DNA of 64,000 nt from Pardosa pseudoannulata (Eukaryota > Arthropoda > Arachnida > Araneae > Lycosidae). Shown one piece after another: positions 35,086 to 45,529 of this stretch. The DNA is taken from NCBI GenBank assembly GCA_032207245.1, contig CM063500.1, positions 73,960,418 through 74,024,417 on the forward strand, in the 5' to 3' direction. The translations under genes and the position numbers were made by a program. The first letter of the stretch is position 1, and every line of letters begins with the position of its first letter. The notes beneath the pieces were generated by a model. The model had not been told where the DNA came from, did no database searches, and saw only the letters and a list, made by a program, of their open reading frames with translations.

Positions 35086-35551
35086 GCTCTGCTGGATCAT
35101 TGCATTTGACTACCAAAAACCTTAAAATTATTCTCTTTGGTAGTTATGCTTTCACAAAAGTATATATTATTATACTATTATAAAACCCAATTTTGTAAGA
35201 ATTCTTTTCTAAAAAGACAATTTGTCTTAAAAAAATTTTTTTTACAAAATTAAGACCAGGAATTGAGTTATGGTACGTAAATTGTAACTCTTAAAACCAA
35301 AACTAACCAAAGTGCTTTTTCTTTACTCGTGGAATGAGATACTATGAGATATGGTGGTGAATATACACTTTCAATTCATATTAATCTTTCATAATTGTGT
35401 TTCTAACTTATATTCAAAATCAAATAAATATATCGCAATACTTTTAAGCATAGCTGTTGAGATTTTTTAATTTAAATGAGGTTTTTTTGTAGATTAAAAT
35501 TAAAAATTTCGACAAAATTTATTCTATTATGTGGCTGGCGTGATAAAACCT
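35086..35551. other. No feature recognised
   Basis: AT-rich and unassigned. Confidence 0.5.
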
Positions 35552-35555
35552 TTAG

Positions 35556-36014
35556 CCCTCTGACTGCGCAATTTGTGAACCGAAATCACTTAAAATATTG
35601 TGTTTTTTTTTGTTATATTTTGAATATAAATATACGAGAATTGAAATATGCATTTTGTCTGTCTGGAATTAGTTTTTATAGATATTTATCATGGGAAACT
35701 AAGCTCTATGATAAACCAATTTCAGATGTTGTCACAAAAATTATTTTAATAAATTTCATTTGAATAACAGTTAATTTATATTTATAATATAACTATAATT
35801 CTATTATCTAATATAACTGTAGATCTATTCATATAATTATATTCATATAAACGTCTAATACTGTATATAATTTATTTCACTACGTAAAGGTTGAAAAGGC
35901 TTGGAGCACTAGTCAATAAAGGAAAAAAAAAACATGCCCGCGAAAATCACGGGATGAGCAAATTTTGCTACATTTGAGTTGTCCGTGGAAATCGAAGGAT
36001 AAACAGCCAGACGG
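35556..36014. mobile_element. 459-bp TTAA-type MITE (piggyBac-like, candidate)
   Basis: The left end CCCTCTGACTG is preceded by TTAG (35552-35555, one change from TTAA). The right end, reverse-complemented, is CCGTCTGGCTG and is followed by TTAA (36015-36018). The ends match at 9 of 11 positions. The 95-codon ORF 35476-35763 crosses the left end and has no known motif. The element is small and has no transposase. Confidence 0.5.
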
Positions 36015-36289
36015 TTAATACTCACCAGGCCTTGGCATGTAATTTGTCTTCTACTAGCTTAGAAATCCTTCTAAATAAACCTGTTGAGATATCTTACGGA
36101 AACATTTACTTAATAAATGTTACTATACAATAATCATTGAGAAAAAGCAGGTGTTAAGTGCATAAAACATTTCTTACTCTTGGCAATATATCTCACACCT
36201 GGTGAATGTGCCCTAATATTCTAGATCTAATACATTGTTTGGGATCATCTACTCCACGCGTTATTCATACACCTTTCAATAACAATAAA

Positions 36290-37165
36290 ATAACCATTTT
36301 TGGTATCTCTATTCGATTTATTCTCATAACATAATTTTCATTTGATGCTACTATTATATTCTTATAAAGATACAGCGGGAATTTAAAAGAGCTAGAAAAA
36401 TAGATTTTTAAATTTCAATATATATTAAAGTTAATGCTGAACGAATGCATTGCATAAAAAACTTAAGGATTATAGTTATCTTGTGATTAGAATCGTACTT
36501 CTAAGAGTTCCACATTTTATTTTGTTATTGTATTTACTCTTTTGATTACCTGGACCTCATACGGCATTCATAAATTAAACTAAATTATTGGTATTTCTAT
36601 TGGATTTATTCTCATACTATAATTTGCATTTGATACGACTATTATATTCTAATAAAAATATAGCGGAAATTTGAAACAGCTAGACAAATAGATTTTAAAT
36701 ATCAATATATATTAAAGTTAAAGCTGAATGAATGCATTGCATAAAAAACTTAAGGAATTGCAGTTAGCTTTTGATTAGAATCATAATTCTAAGAGTCATA
36801 TATGGGTTTTTCTTTGTGTTATTATATTTAGCTCTTTCGATTATCTTGACCTCATACAACATTCATAAATTAAATTAAATTTTTGGTATCTTTATTGGAT
36901 TTATTCTCATAACATAATTTTCATTTGATGCTACTATTATATTCTTATAAAGATACAGCGGGAATTTGAAAGAGATAGAAAAATAGGTTTTTAAATTTCA
37001 ATATATATTAAAGTTAATGCTGAATGAATGCATTGCATAAAAACTTAAGTATTACAGTTAGCTTTTGATTAGAATCGCACTTCTAAGAACCCCGCATGTA
37101 TTTTTCTTTGTGTTATTTTATTTAACTCTTTCGATTATTTGGACCTCATACGGCATTAATGATAA
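36290..37165. repeat. ~292-bp tandem array, three units
   Basis: The phrase TTTATTCTCATA with the following TTGATGCTACTATTATATTC or variants returns near 36318, 36608 and 36900. Each unit continues through GAATGCATTGCATAAAAAAC and CTTTTGATTAGAATC. The last unit diverges after about 37165 (CATACGGCATTAATG). Confidence 0.9.
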
Positions 37166-37520
37166 AAATTGTTTAAAGCATTTCCTCGACAAAATGTTAC
37201 TTTTAGGGATACCTATAATACATGTAAGCATCAAGTGGTTTCTCAAATTTACTTAATTTCAACAATAGATTTTCAACAAGATTGAAAACAAACTCTGTCA
37301 GAATTGTTGACGATATGTATACAGCAGTGGTTTTAAAACTGACAAACCGCGGTACGTTTTGGCCCTTCTGCTAAAACAATCCGGACTGCGTGTTTTGATT
37401 CTAAAATTTAATAAAAATTGCAATAAGACAAATTTTTTTAATTATGAGCTACCTGTTTTTTCAGTCTCACTAGATTTCTTGGTCTTTCAAGAGAAATAAA
37501 ATTGACATTATTAGAAATAA
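37166..37520. other. No feature recognised
   Basis: AT-rich and unassigned. Confidence 0.45.
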
Positions 37521-37534
37521 GGTTTATTGTTTAA

Positions 37535-37654
37535 GATCTTTTTTCTACACGAGGATTAATGAGACCAGAATTTACAGTTGGAACCCGATTCCGAACGCTT
37601 ACAAACAACAGAGGGATTAGAACCCAAAGAACAATGCGCTACACGTCGGCCATC
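37535..37654 (-). mobile_element. Diverged SINE copy, minus strand, with target duplication
   Basis: Read in reverse it follows the 19.5-kb SINE: GATGGCCGACGTGTAG (A-box region), GGTTCTAATCC (B box), GCGTTCGGAATCGG, CTGGTCTCATTAATCCTCGT, then AAAAAAGATC. The target duplications GTTTATTGTTTAA (37522-37534) and GTTTAGTGTTTAA (37655-37667) match at 12 of 13 bases. It is older than the 19.5-kb copy, judging by divergence. Confidence 0.82.
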
Positions 37655-37667
37655 GTTTAGTGTTTAA

Positions 37668-38610
37668 TACAGGAAAATATTTTGTTTGACTTTGATATCT
37701 TTACAAAAATTACGAGTACTTCTCAAAAATGCATTGTGTTACTTAATTGAGTCAACATACGATTGTATGTGGAATTACAGTCCCGCATGCATTCAACACT
37801 CATATTAAACTTCTTGAGTATTTTTACTTAATAGGATTACGCTGAACAAAATTTATTTTGTACGTAATCTAAATACCATTTCAGGTAAAAAAATTCTTAA
37901 TTAAAAAATTATTTTTTTCATATAATAAGTAAGATAGTCTTAGACAGTGTTAATATAATGAATAATACAATGCTAAAATTTGAAAATATTTAATGACACA
38001 TATTTTCTATATATCTTGGTCAAAATCTGAAAGGCTTTTAACCTTTTGAAGGGCACTGGTATAAATAATATACTGGCAGTTAAATGTTTTCTCATTTACA
38101 TAGAAAAAAAGTTTTTGATTTTCAATATTTTTGATACATCAAACTATTGATACTTAATTATTTTCCTTCTTTTAAATATTCCTGTCCAAATCTGCTTTTA
38201 AAATCAGGTTCTATCAAAACTAGATTCTGAAAGCCAAAATCCGATTTTTCAAAGCTAAGGCTTAAAATAAATTTATCTATTTAAATTCGAATTACAATTT
38301 TATCTATTTGATTTATACGTCCTTTTAATAAAAATTATCAATTATTTTTTCTATATTATTAAAAAATGTGTCATTTTTATACTGCAATAAGGGAAGAGAT
38401 ATGATTAAGCAATGAAATTATCTCCAGCGTGTTTCTCATGTAATATAATTTATTCTTCATATTTTTCATTATTAAAAGGTCCGTAGGTAACATTTACAAA
38501 CAAATTTCATTGAGTATACCTCAAAGGGTATCCCTTAAAGTGTTAAATGTAGATTAAACGATATACTATAGAACACAAAAAAATTATAAAAAATATCTTT
38601 ATAAAAAAGA
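37668..38610. other. No feature recognised
   Basis: AT-rich. A weak pair of TTAA-adjacent ends (38040 and 38515) was considered and not accepted. Confidence 0.45.
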
Positions 38611-38715
38611 ATCAACTTATACTAGATATACTAGAATACTCCAATGCCTAAATTTCACCACACTCTGCTTCCTACATAAAAAAAATTTTAAATTTCTCTA
38701 AAACATAGATTTTAA

Positions 38716-39307
38716 CACTTTGTGTGCGGGTACATTTTGTAGCGGAATTGTACTGGGAGCGGGTATTTTAGGCGTAAATTTAGTTATTCAGTTAAATCTC
38801 AATAGATTGAAAACTATTTAAATTTTTAACCAACTTTTCGTATTTTATATTGAATTATATAAACAAATATATAAATAGAAACATAAACAAATATATATAT
38901 AATATAAATATACATATAAATAATATAATTTTCGAAATGATAAATAAAAAGTTAATTTTAAATCTAAATTGATTTTTTAATCAACCTTCCCGTTCTGTGG
39001 TTCCGCATCGACTGATGTAAAAACTACTTTTTATTTGTCTAAATTTTTATAGAATCTATGTAGTAGATAAGAACATATCGGCTTCGTTTTCCTGTTTATA
39101 CCGTTATTTTTGTACCCCCAAACAAACCATGTTGTTACAGTAACCCGTACTAGTACGTGACCCGCGCTCAATTATCAATCGTCAGAAAACGTACTAGTAC
39201 GTGTCCCGAGCTCTAGTATCAATCGTCAGAAAACGTACTAGTACGTGTCCTGCTCTCAAGTATCAATCGTCAGAAAACGTATTAGTAAGTGTCCCGCATA
39301 CAATATG
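38716..39307. mobile_element. 592-bp piggyBac-like MITE in repeat copy A
   Basis: The left end CACTTTGTGTGCGGGTAC follows TTAA (38712-38715). The right end, reverse-complemented, is CATATTGTATGCGGGAC and is followed by TTAC (39308-39311), a decayed TTAA. The ends match at about 14 of 17 positions. In paralogue 42125-42850 the flanks ATTTTAGTATGTCAATTATT are continuous, which supports insertion here. There is no transposase. A 44-bp minisatellite occupies the right end. Confidence 0.75.
39147..39300. repeat. 44-bp minisatellite built on the palindrome ACGTACTAGTACGT
   Basis: GTACTAGTACGTG starts at 39147, 39191 and 39235, with a decayed fourth start at 39279, always 44 apart. Each unit ends with ATCAATCGTCAGAAAACGTA. 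The fourth unit merges into the right end of the MITE (GTAAGTGTCCCGC), so the repeats are amplified subterminal sequence of the element. Confidence 0.93.
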
Positions 39308-39368
39308 TTACGTACGTCAATTATCAAAATATTTTTGCCTTCGGTTTTTATATAATAAGTAAGAGATA

Positions 39369-40923
39369 GGGCCTTACTATGGGAGTTGCGGTTCGTACCG
39401 CAAGTGCGGTATGACGTCAGGTTGACGTCAGCTCGCGGAAATTTTGAGAGCAAACGATACTTCGGTACTCTGGGGTTACATGCGGAAAGTTACCGATAGC
39501 TGCAGGTTGCGGAAACTTTCCGGCAGCAAATTTGGTAGAGAGAACTTCCCGATAGTAAGAAAACATGGCGGCTTATTTGAGTTACGAATATATAGCTCAG
39601 TTAGGAAAAGTATGCCTGTTTTCCAAAATGTAGAAAATTCCATGCCATCTCCACGGATACCACTGATATTAAAAGTATGAACTAAAAAGTTGTTTTTAAA
39701 TATATTAATGCTGAATTTAGAGCAGTATAAAAGTATGATGTAAATATTGTGTATCTTCAGTTTTGATCTTATATTTTATGTTTTTCATACTAGTAGAAAT
39801 CTTGTTAACAATGCTAAGTAATAAAAAGATCGAAGCCTTTATAACTTTCGGCTTTTATTTTACATATTTTAAGCACAAAATTTACAATCTTCATGGATAC
39901 CTGTGATGTTAGTCTGAACCCAAAATTTGTGTTTACATATAATAAAACTGTTTTTAAAATACTATCAAAGTATGATTTAAATATTATTTATCTTTAATTT
40001 TCATCATATTTATATCTTTTATTTTCATCATAACCATAATTTTCATATTGTGATTTTCAAATTTTAATTTCTTGCATTTTATATATTTTAATAACTGTGT
40101 TCAAAACAAAACATTGATGTTTAGATTTTAGGTATTGATATATAGTAGTAATATGATAAATTTTGATGGAATAACTATCATTTTACAGTTTTTTCAGTAC
40201 AAATATAACTTTTTATCAAGTTTTTTATCAATGATCTCAATGCAGTAATATTTACATCATAATATTCATCAGTTACATCATTTTTATGCATTCCATCATA
40301 ATTGTAATGTATAAAATATATCTGTAAGAGAATGTAACTTGCAGAAACCCAGAAAATTCAACTGCAGGTCAATTAAGCTGCAGGTCCCGGTCTCATTAGC
40401 ACTCGTGTTGCAAAAAGTAGACCGTAGCACTCCAAACCAAACCTATGGAAAGCGCCTCTATATGCTTAATAAAATTCCATACTGTATATAATAATGCTCC
40501 ATAAAACTAATCATGGGTAAAAGTTTCCGTGAGACAATCTCTTCGATTTAAACTCTTGAGATTTGGATGCCACTTTTATCAATACCGTACGCATGCAAAG
40601 AAAAATGCGAATTATTTATTTGTTTATATTTACAAACATTGCTGTTGCCGAAACTGAAAATCAGAATTATAATTCTAAATTTCTGATTGGTTTAAATGGT
40701 GCAAAGTAGAAGATCCCATTAAACTCCGCCTCTAAAATAAGCCCAGCCCAAAGGCGGGATTTATTTCTCAAACTCGATAGTAAGCTAGTTCCCGCACCTT
40801 CGTTTCCGTGCTCCCAGAGTACGGTTTGAGCTTAGTTGCGGCAACTAGGTATCGTTAGGCAAGTTTCCGCGACTACGTCATACCGCACTTGCGGTACGAA
40901 CCGCAACTCCCAGAGTAAGGGCC
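39369..40923. mobile_element. 1,555-bp DNA transposon with ~49-bp TIRs in repeat copy A
   Basis: The left end starts GGGCCTTACTATGGGAG and the reverse-complemented right end GGCCCTTACTCTGGGAG. They agree at 47 of 49 positions up to GTGCGGTATGACGT. ATA flanks both sides (39366-39368 and 40924-40926). The uninterrupted paralogue at about 42281 reads AGAGATAGTGTTAATAC, confirming a 3-bp (or 4-bp ATAG) target duplication. Each TIR contains the dyad TACCGCAAGTGCGGTA. No transposase was recognised; the 78-codon ORF 39444-39680 is unassigned. GG-starting ends with a 3-bp duplication suggest PIF/Harbinger, but ATA is not the usual TWA. Confidence 0.88.
40370..40442 (+). mobile_element. SINE 3' fragment
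   Basis: GCTGCAGGTCCCGGTCTCAT, then AAAAAGTAGACCGTAGCA and CCAAACCAAAC match the tail half of the 19.5-kb SINE. It lies inside the 1,555-bp TIR element, so it either inserted after that element or was carried by it. No target duplication was found. Confidence 0.85.
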
Positions 40924-41474
40924 ATAGTGTTAATACCTAATATTTCCAGATTTGTAGGACTTAAATGTTACAAATATGTAAAAAATCTCGGTAAAAAACT
41001 GAAATATCTCTAAAAGTCTAGTTTAGAAAAATGGGGTTGGATATAATTCATAAAAAAACAAACGCTTTATAAAAAAGAAAATAAATTATTTTGTGCTTTC
41101 TGTCGAAATTTAGAATTCTCAGGAGCATAAGTTACACCTGGGTTTCCTTTCCGAAATAAGCAATTTCAAATTTCTCTAAAGAGTAGAGCAGTCTAACAGC
41201 AGTTGCTGTCAGACGGATATTACCTTTCAGCACACGAACAAGAACGTAATTTTATTAGAGTACCGCCAGAATTTCTCCTTCTCCCGAGGCGTAACGACTT
41301 GCCAACTTTACGCGGTTCCAAAGAGTGAATTTACGCAAACAGACTTAATACTACCGCAGATGTGGATGCAGGGATTTATATCTTTTTTACTGCATTCTAT
41401 TATTTGAAGAATTTAAAAATGAAACTCAAAGTTGGAAGCCGTGTGGATTTTGAAATTTGGACTCAATCCTCTAT

Positions 41475-41965
41475 TTAATAATAGCCTAAGTTATGTGTAG
41501 CCTGTCCTTGAATTTATTAAGCGGTTGTACCTGGAATGAATAGAGGCATCCATCATACAGCAGCCATATATACCCATTAATAGAGGTATGAGTTATGGTT
41601 AGCGAAATTCAAAGAGAGTGAAGTTTATCTTCACCTAAACTATCGATCTCATTTTCTAATAAATTGGTATAAATACGCTTTATATCACTGCGAAAAATAC
41701 TGTCGTCTTTAAAACGTTCGAAATCCACCTCCTTCCAACTTTTACAGCTTTTAATGCCATTATTTAAAGTCTTATTTTCCCCGGTTAAGAGTAGGCGATT
41801 AAATGTATCAATTTATGACATAATAAATAGATATAAAATAACATTTTTTTCTAGCATTATGACGTCATTCCTTTAATTATCTCATTGAATAATTTCTTAT
41901 TTTATGTTATTTAAATATCGTCTGCATTATTTTCATATGTTTTATCACTGAACTTAGGTAGAACT
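41475..41965 (-). mobile_element. Palindrome-headed repeat family, 3' half, minus strand
   Basis: Reverse complement of the tail part of the family at 6862 and 8380: AATAATAGCCTAAGTTAT, then GCGGTTGTACCTGGAATG, TTAGCGAAATTCAAAG and, at the other end, TTATCACTGAACTTAGGTAG. The palindrome head is missing. Confidence 0.75.
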
Positions 41966-41984
41966 TTTTCTAGCACCGGAAGTG

Positions 41985-42135
41985 ACGTCCTATTTTGCTT
42001 TCCTAATTTTTCTCGTAAACTGTGGATCGTACAGGAACGCAACTTTGGTCAGTTTATATGTCCTCCCAACGAGGAATCTAGCTGTGCAGAGTTTATGCGG
42101 TCGTTTTGGGACACCCTGTATAATTGTATTCTGGT
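41985..42135 (-). mobile_element. Fragment with the ACAGGGTGTCCCAAAA motif (possible transposon end)
   Basis: Read on the minus strand it begins TACAGGGTGTCCCAAAACGA. Such starts are common at the ends of repeats in arthropod genomes, which I recall only in general terms. No matching second end was found, and the 79-codon ORF 41982-42221 has no motif. Confidence 0.3.
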
Positions 42136-42407
42136 ATTTGATGGATTCTAGAATACTCACTCATAAATTTCACCAGAGTCTGGTTCCTCAACAAAAATTT
42201 TTAAATTTCTTTAAAAGGTAAAATTTTAGTATGTCAATTATTAAAATATTTTTGTCTTTGATTTTTATATAATAATTAAGAGATAGTGTTAATACGGAAT
42301 ATTTCCAGATATGTAAGACTTAATAATTTCAAATTTGTAATAATTTTTGGCAAAAACTGAAATATTTTTGAAAGTTTACTTCAGAAAAATTGGTTGGATA
42401 TATCACA

Positions 42408-42442
<35 letters not shown>

Positions 42443-42975
42443 CGCTTTATAAAAAGAAAATAAATTATTTTGTGTTTTCTGTCGGAATTTAGAATTCTCA
42501 GGAGAATAAGTTACACCTGGGTCTCCTTTCCGAAATAAGCAATTTCAAATTTCTCTAAAGAATAGAGCAGTCTAACAGCAGTTGCTGTCAGACGGATATT
42601 ACCTTTCAGCACACGAACAAGAGCGTAATTTTATTAGAGCGCCGCCAAAATTTCTCTTTCTCTCGAGGCGTATCGACTTGCCAACTTTACGCTGTTTCCA
42701 AAGAGTGAATTTACGCAAACAGACTTAATACTACCGCAGATGTGGATACAGGGATTTATATCATTGTTATTGCATTCTATTATGAGAAGAATTTAAAAAT
42801 GAAACTCAAAGTTGGAAGACGTGTGGATTTTGAAATTTAGACACAATGATAAATATTTAAACTCTTTAATTAAGACGTGGGAGAAAATAAATATTTCGAA
42901 CTATAGATGGCCTGGTGTTAATAAAATCACTATAGTGGTGGATACCGGAGTTCACAGATTCAAATCCCGTTGATA
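42125..42975. repeat. Dispersed ~500-bp repeat family, copy B (uninterrupted), with SINE head
   Basis: The intact paralogue of copy A is the empty-site control for both insertions there. A (CA)n and poly(A) tract lies at about 42402-42442. Its right end (42905-42975) continues into a degenerate tRNA-like SINE head (AGATGGCCTGGTGTTAA, TTCAAATCCCG), as in the copies at 51.1 and 52.7 kb, and is cut by the Tigger-like element. Confidence 0.8.
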
Positions 42976-43204
42976 GTACCGTAATTTCGTACGTATAGTC
43001 CGTACCATCGTATAATCCGCGGGCGTGTTTTTTTATCTAAAAAATTAAATAGGACATCAGATAGTCTGCACCACTAGATAATCCGCGGATTACACTTTCA
43101 AAAATATGTAGTTTACTATGACAATATTAAATTATTTTAAGAATAAAAACCTATGTACAGTACAGTACCGAAAATTCTGGATTAAATTCCACCTTTAAAA
43201 TTTG

Positions 43205-43370
43205 AAATTATTTCTTCTGTCATAGCCTCGGGAGACGAATTTTAACGGAAGATACATTTCTATGTTCCAAGAATCCAGCTACGTAAATCGTCTTCTAATG
43301 AAGGCAATTGTATTTTTCCATGACGTGATCGCTTTCTTCTCATATTTTTAATATTTCCTTTACCTTGCTC
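43205..43370 (-). pseudogene. pogo/Tigger transposase DNA-binding domain fragment
   Basis: The minus-strand open segment 43343-43263 contains RHGKIQLPSLEDDLRSWIL. This matches the part of CENP-B-type helix-turn-helix domains of pogo-like transposases with the pattern P-x-LE-x-x-L-x-x-WI. Reading on needs a frame change near 43268 to reach EHRNVSSVKIRLPRL, which fits the next part of the domain, and then a stop follows. The DDE catalytic domain was not found. In the intact family this domain binds the element's ends. Here it is a fragment. Confidence 0.65.
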
Positions 43371-43414
43371 CAATTTCTTGCTGCTTTCTCGTGGACCGTC
43401 TGAAATACTTTCAA

Positions 43415-44225
43415 CTTTAAATCAGCAGAAAAACAGCGACTATGTTTTAAAGGCATAATTAATGACCAATATTACCTGAAATCAAAACTCTGAATCAGCA
43501 GAAAAACTGCGACGATATTTTAAAGGCATAATGAATGACCAATATTACCTCAAATCAAAACTCTGAATCAACAGAAAAACTGCGACGATGTTTAAAAGGC
43601 ATAATTAATGACCAATATTACCTGAAATCAAAACTCTGAATCAGCAGAAAAACTGCGATGATGTTTAAAAGGCATAATGAATGACCAATATTACCGCAAA
43701 TCAAAACTCTGAATCAGCAGAAAAACTGCGTCGATATTTTAAAGGCATAATGAATGACCAATATTACCGCAAATCAAAACTCTGAATCAGCAGAAAAACT
43801 GCGACGATGTTTTAAAGGAATAATGAATGACCAATATTACCTCAAATCAAAACTCTGAATCAGTAAAAAACTGCGACGATGTTTAAAAGGCATAATGAAT
43901 GACCAATATTACCTCAAATCAAAACTCTGAATCAGTAAAAAACTGCGACGATGTTTAAAAGGCATAATGAATGACCAATATTACCTCAAATCAAAACTCT
44001 GAATCAGCAGAAAAACTGCGACGATGTTTAAAAGGCATAATGAATGACCAATATTACCTCAAATCAAAACTCTGAATCAGCAGAAAAAATGCGATGATGT
44101 TTAAAAGGCATAATGAATGACCAATATTACCACAAATCAAAACTCTGAATCAGTAGAAAAACTGTAATGATGTTTAAAAGGAATAATGAATGACCAATAT
44201 TACCGCAAATCAAAACTCTGAAAAC
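43415..44225. repeat. 72-bp minisatellite, eleven units
   Basis: CTCTGAATCA recurs at about 43489, 43561, 43633, 43707, 43780, 43852, 43925, 43997, 44069, 44143 and 44216. Units contain GCAGAAAAACTGCGACGATG (with the dyad GCAG-AAAAA-CTGC) and GGCATAATGAATGACCAATA. Sequence identity between units is high. Confidence 0.95.
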
Positions 44226-44809
44226 AAAACACTCCGTTACGAGTGATCCTCGTGGTGAAATGACCTTCTCCCCTCAACCTTCGATCTTGAACTCATCCAT
44301 TAGGTGCTGTCATTAGAGTTGTAAATACTGACTATCGATATTTTCCCGTAACTTTAAGATACAATTTAAGATTGCGCTACTTGCTACCACTGATTCGTTC
44401 TGCTTTATGGGTTGTATTTTATTTCATGGTATATCACCGATATGATACGATTTTTACTTGATGTCTCGTGAGTCGTGCTTTTGTTTACATTTGATCATCA
44501 GCCGTTCGAGCGACGTGCTTTTTTCTCCCCTTCCGATGTTAGCAATCAACAATCCAGCATTTGTAATTAAAATTTTTATGTATAATTTAACTTATTTTAT
44601 TTTTTTTTATGCGTATTTTTTCCTTCGATATAAATAATTTTAAAGTTTCGAAACAAGAAGTATAAAAACATTAACGTTCTTTTCTGTTGTTTTTCTTTTG
44701 TTATGTTCTGGTATATGTTTGCTCGTCGTGTTTTTTGTTCCATATAGTTTTTAGAAAAATTGATATCACACGAGATGTTGAATTTGAACTTTGTTTTATA
44801 TTATTGCGA

Positions 44810-45245
44810 ACTGATTTGAATGTTTTGAAACTGTATTTACGTTGTTTTTATAGAAAAAAAATAAACTTTGATTTTTAGTGTATATTATCTGCGAACTGAT
44901 TTGAATGTTTTTGAAACTATTTACGTTGTTTTTGAAAAATGAAAATAAACTTTGATGTTAAGCTTTAGTTTAGTATTATTCCAACATTTGAATGTTTTGT
45001 TAAACTGTTTTATTTACGTTGTTGAGAAAGGAAAAATAAACTTTGATGTTTTTAATTTAGTGTAGTGTTATCTAAACTATAATGTTTTGAAACTGTTTTA
45101 ATACGTTGTTTTTGAGAAAGGAAAAATAAACTTTGATGTTTTGTAGCTAGTTGTATTATCTGCGAACTGATAATGTTTTGTTTAACTGTTTTATTTACGT
45201 TGTTTTGAGAAAGGAAAAAAAATAAAATGATGTTTTGAACTGACG
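44810..45245. repeat. ~83-100-bp tandem repeat, about five units
   Basis: AATAAACTTTGATG or a close variant appears near 44860, 44943, 45045, 45127 and 45225, each preceded by GAAACTGTTTTATTTACGTT-like sequence. The 63-codon ORF 44687-44878 overlaps its start and is not credible. Confidence 0.85.
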
Positions 45246-45529
45246 ATCGTCTTTCAAAATTTATACCAATTTATGATTGAGAATCAGATAGAGGAGAAGA
45301 TAACTTTTTAAAAACAGATACCGTACTATACGTGCTAGAATTACGGTATGTTTATTTTTTACCGGCTGTAATCCACTTTAATCTCACCAATCTTGACGTC
45401 AACTTATGTAGACTTCTTCTTTGTCACATAATATCTAAACTCTTTAGTTTTATAATTTTTAATTTTGAAACTTTTAAAAAGATGAAAACACTATAAGGCC
45501 AATCCTAACCAGTTACTTGGTAACTAGCA

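Larger units (their letters stand above)
38615..41470. repeat. Dispersed ~500-bp repeat family, copy A, interrupted twice
   Basis: Copy A aligns with 42125-42850 (and more distantly with 50450-51020 and 52090-52610) once two insertions, 38716-39307 and 39369-40923, are removed. Shared landmarks are TCTAGAATACTC-like sequence, AAAATATTTTTGTC, TTTCTGTCGAAATTTAGAAT, AGCAGTTGCTGTCAGACGGA and CGACTTGCCAACTTTACGC. It has no coding region and may be an old retroelement or satellite-derived sequence. Confidence 0.85.
42977..45348 (-). mobile_element. Tigger/pogo-like DNA transposon remnant with internal minisatellites
   Basis: The left end TACCGTAATTTCGTACG and the reverse-complemented right end TACCGTAATTCTAGCACG continue with shared ACGTATAGT and a final CGGTA-like step, giving TIRs of about 28-30 bp with a 2-bp shift. 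GTATAATCCGCGG and GATAATCCGCGGATT just inside the left end fit Tigger-type termini. A CENP-B/pogo-like DNA-binding-domain fragment lies inside on the minus strand. Much of the interior is two tandem arrays (43415-44225 and 44810-45245), so most of the coding region is gone. TA target duplications cannot be placed with certainty. Confidence 0.65.

Noticed and set aside
38040..38515. Possible TTAA element (TTAACCTTTTGAAGGGCAC and the facing end near 38510)
   Set aside because: The proposed ends align only with gaps and mismatches, and there is no empty site to support it.
43415..44225. Regular short repeats resembling a CRISPR array
   Set aside because: The units are contiguous 72-bp copies without unique spacers, and the context is eukaryotic transposon DNA.
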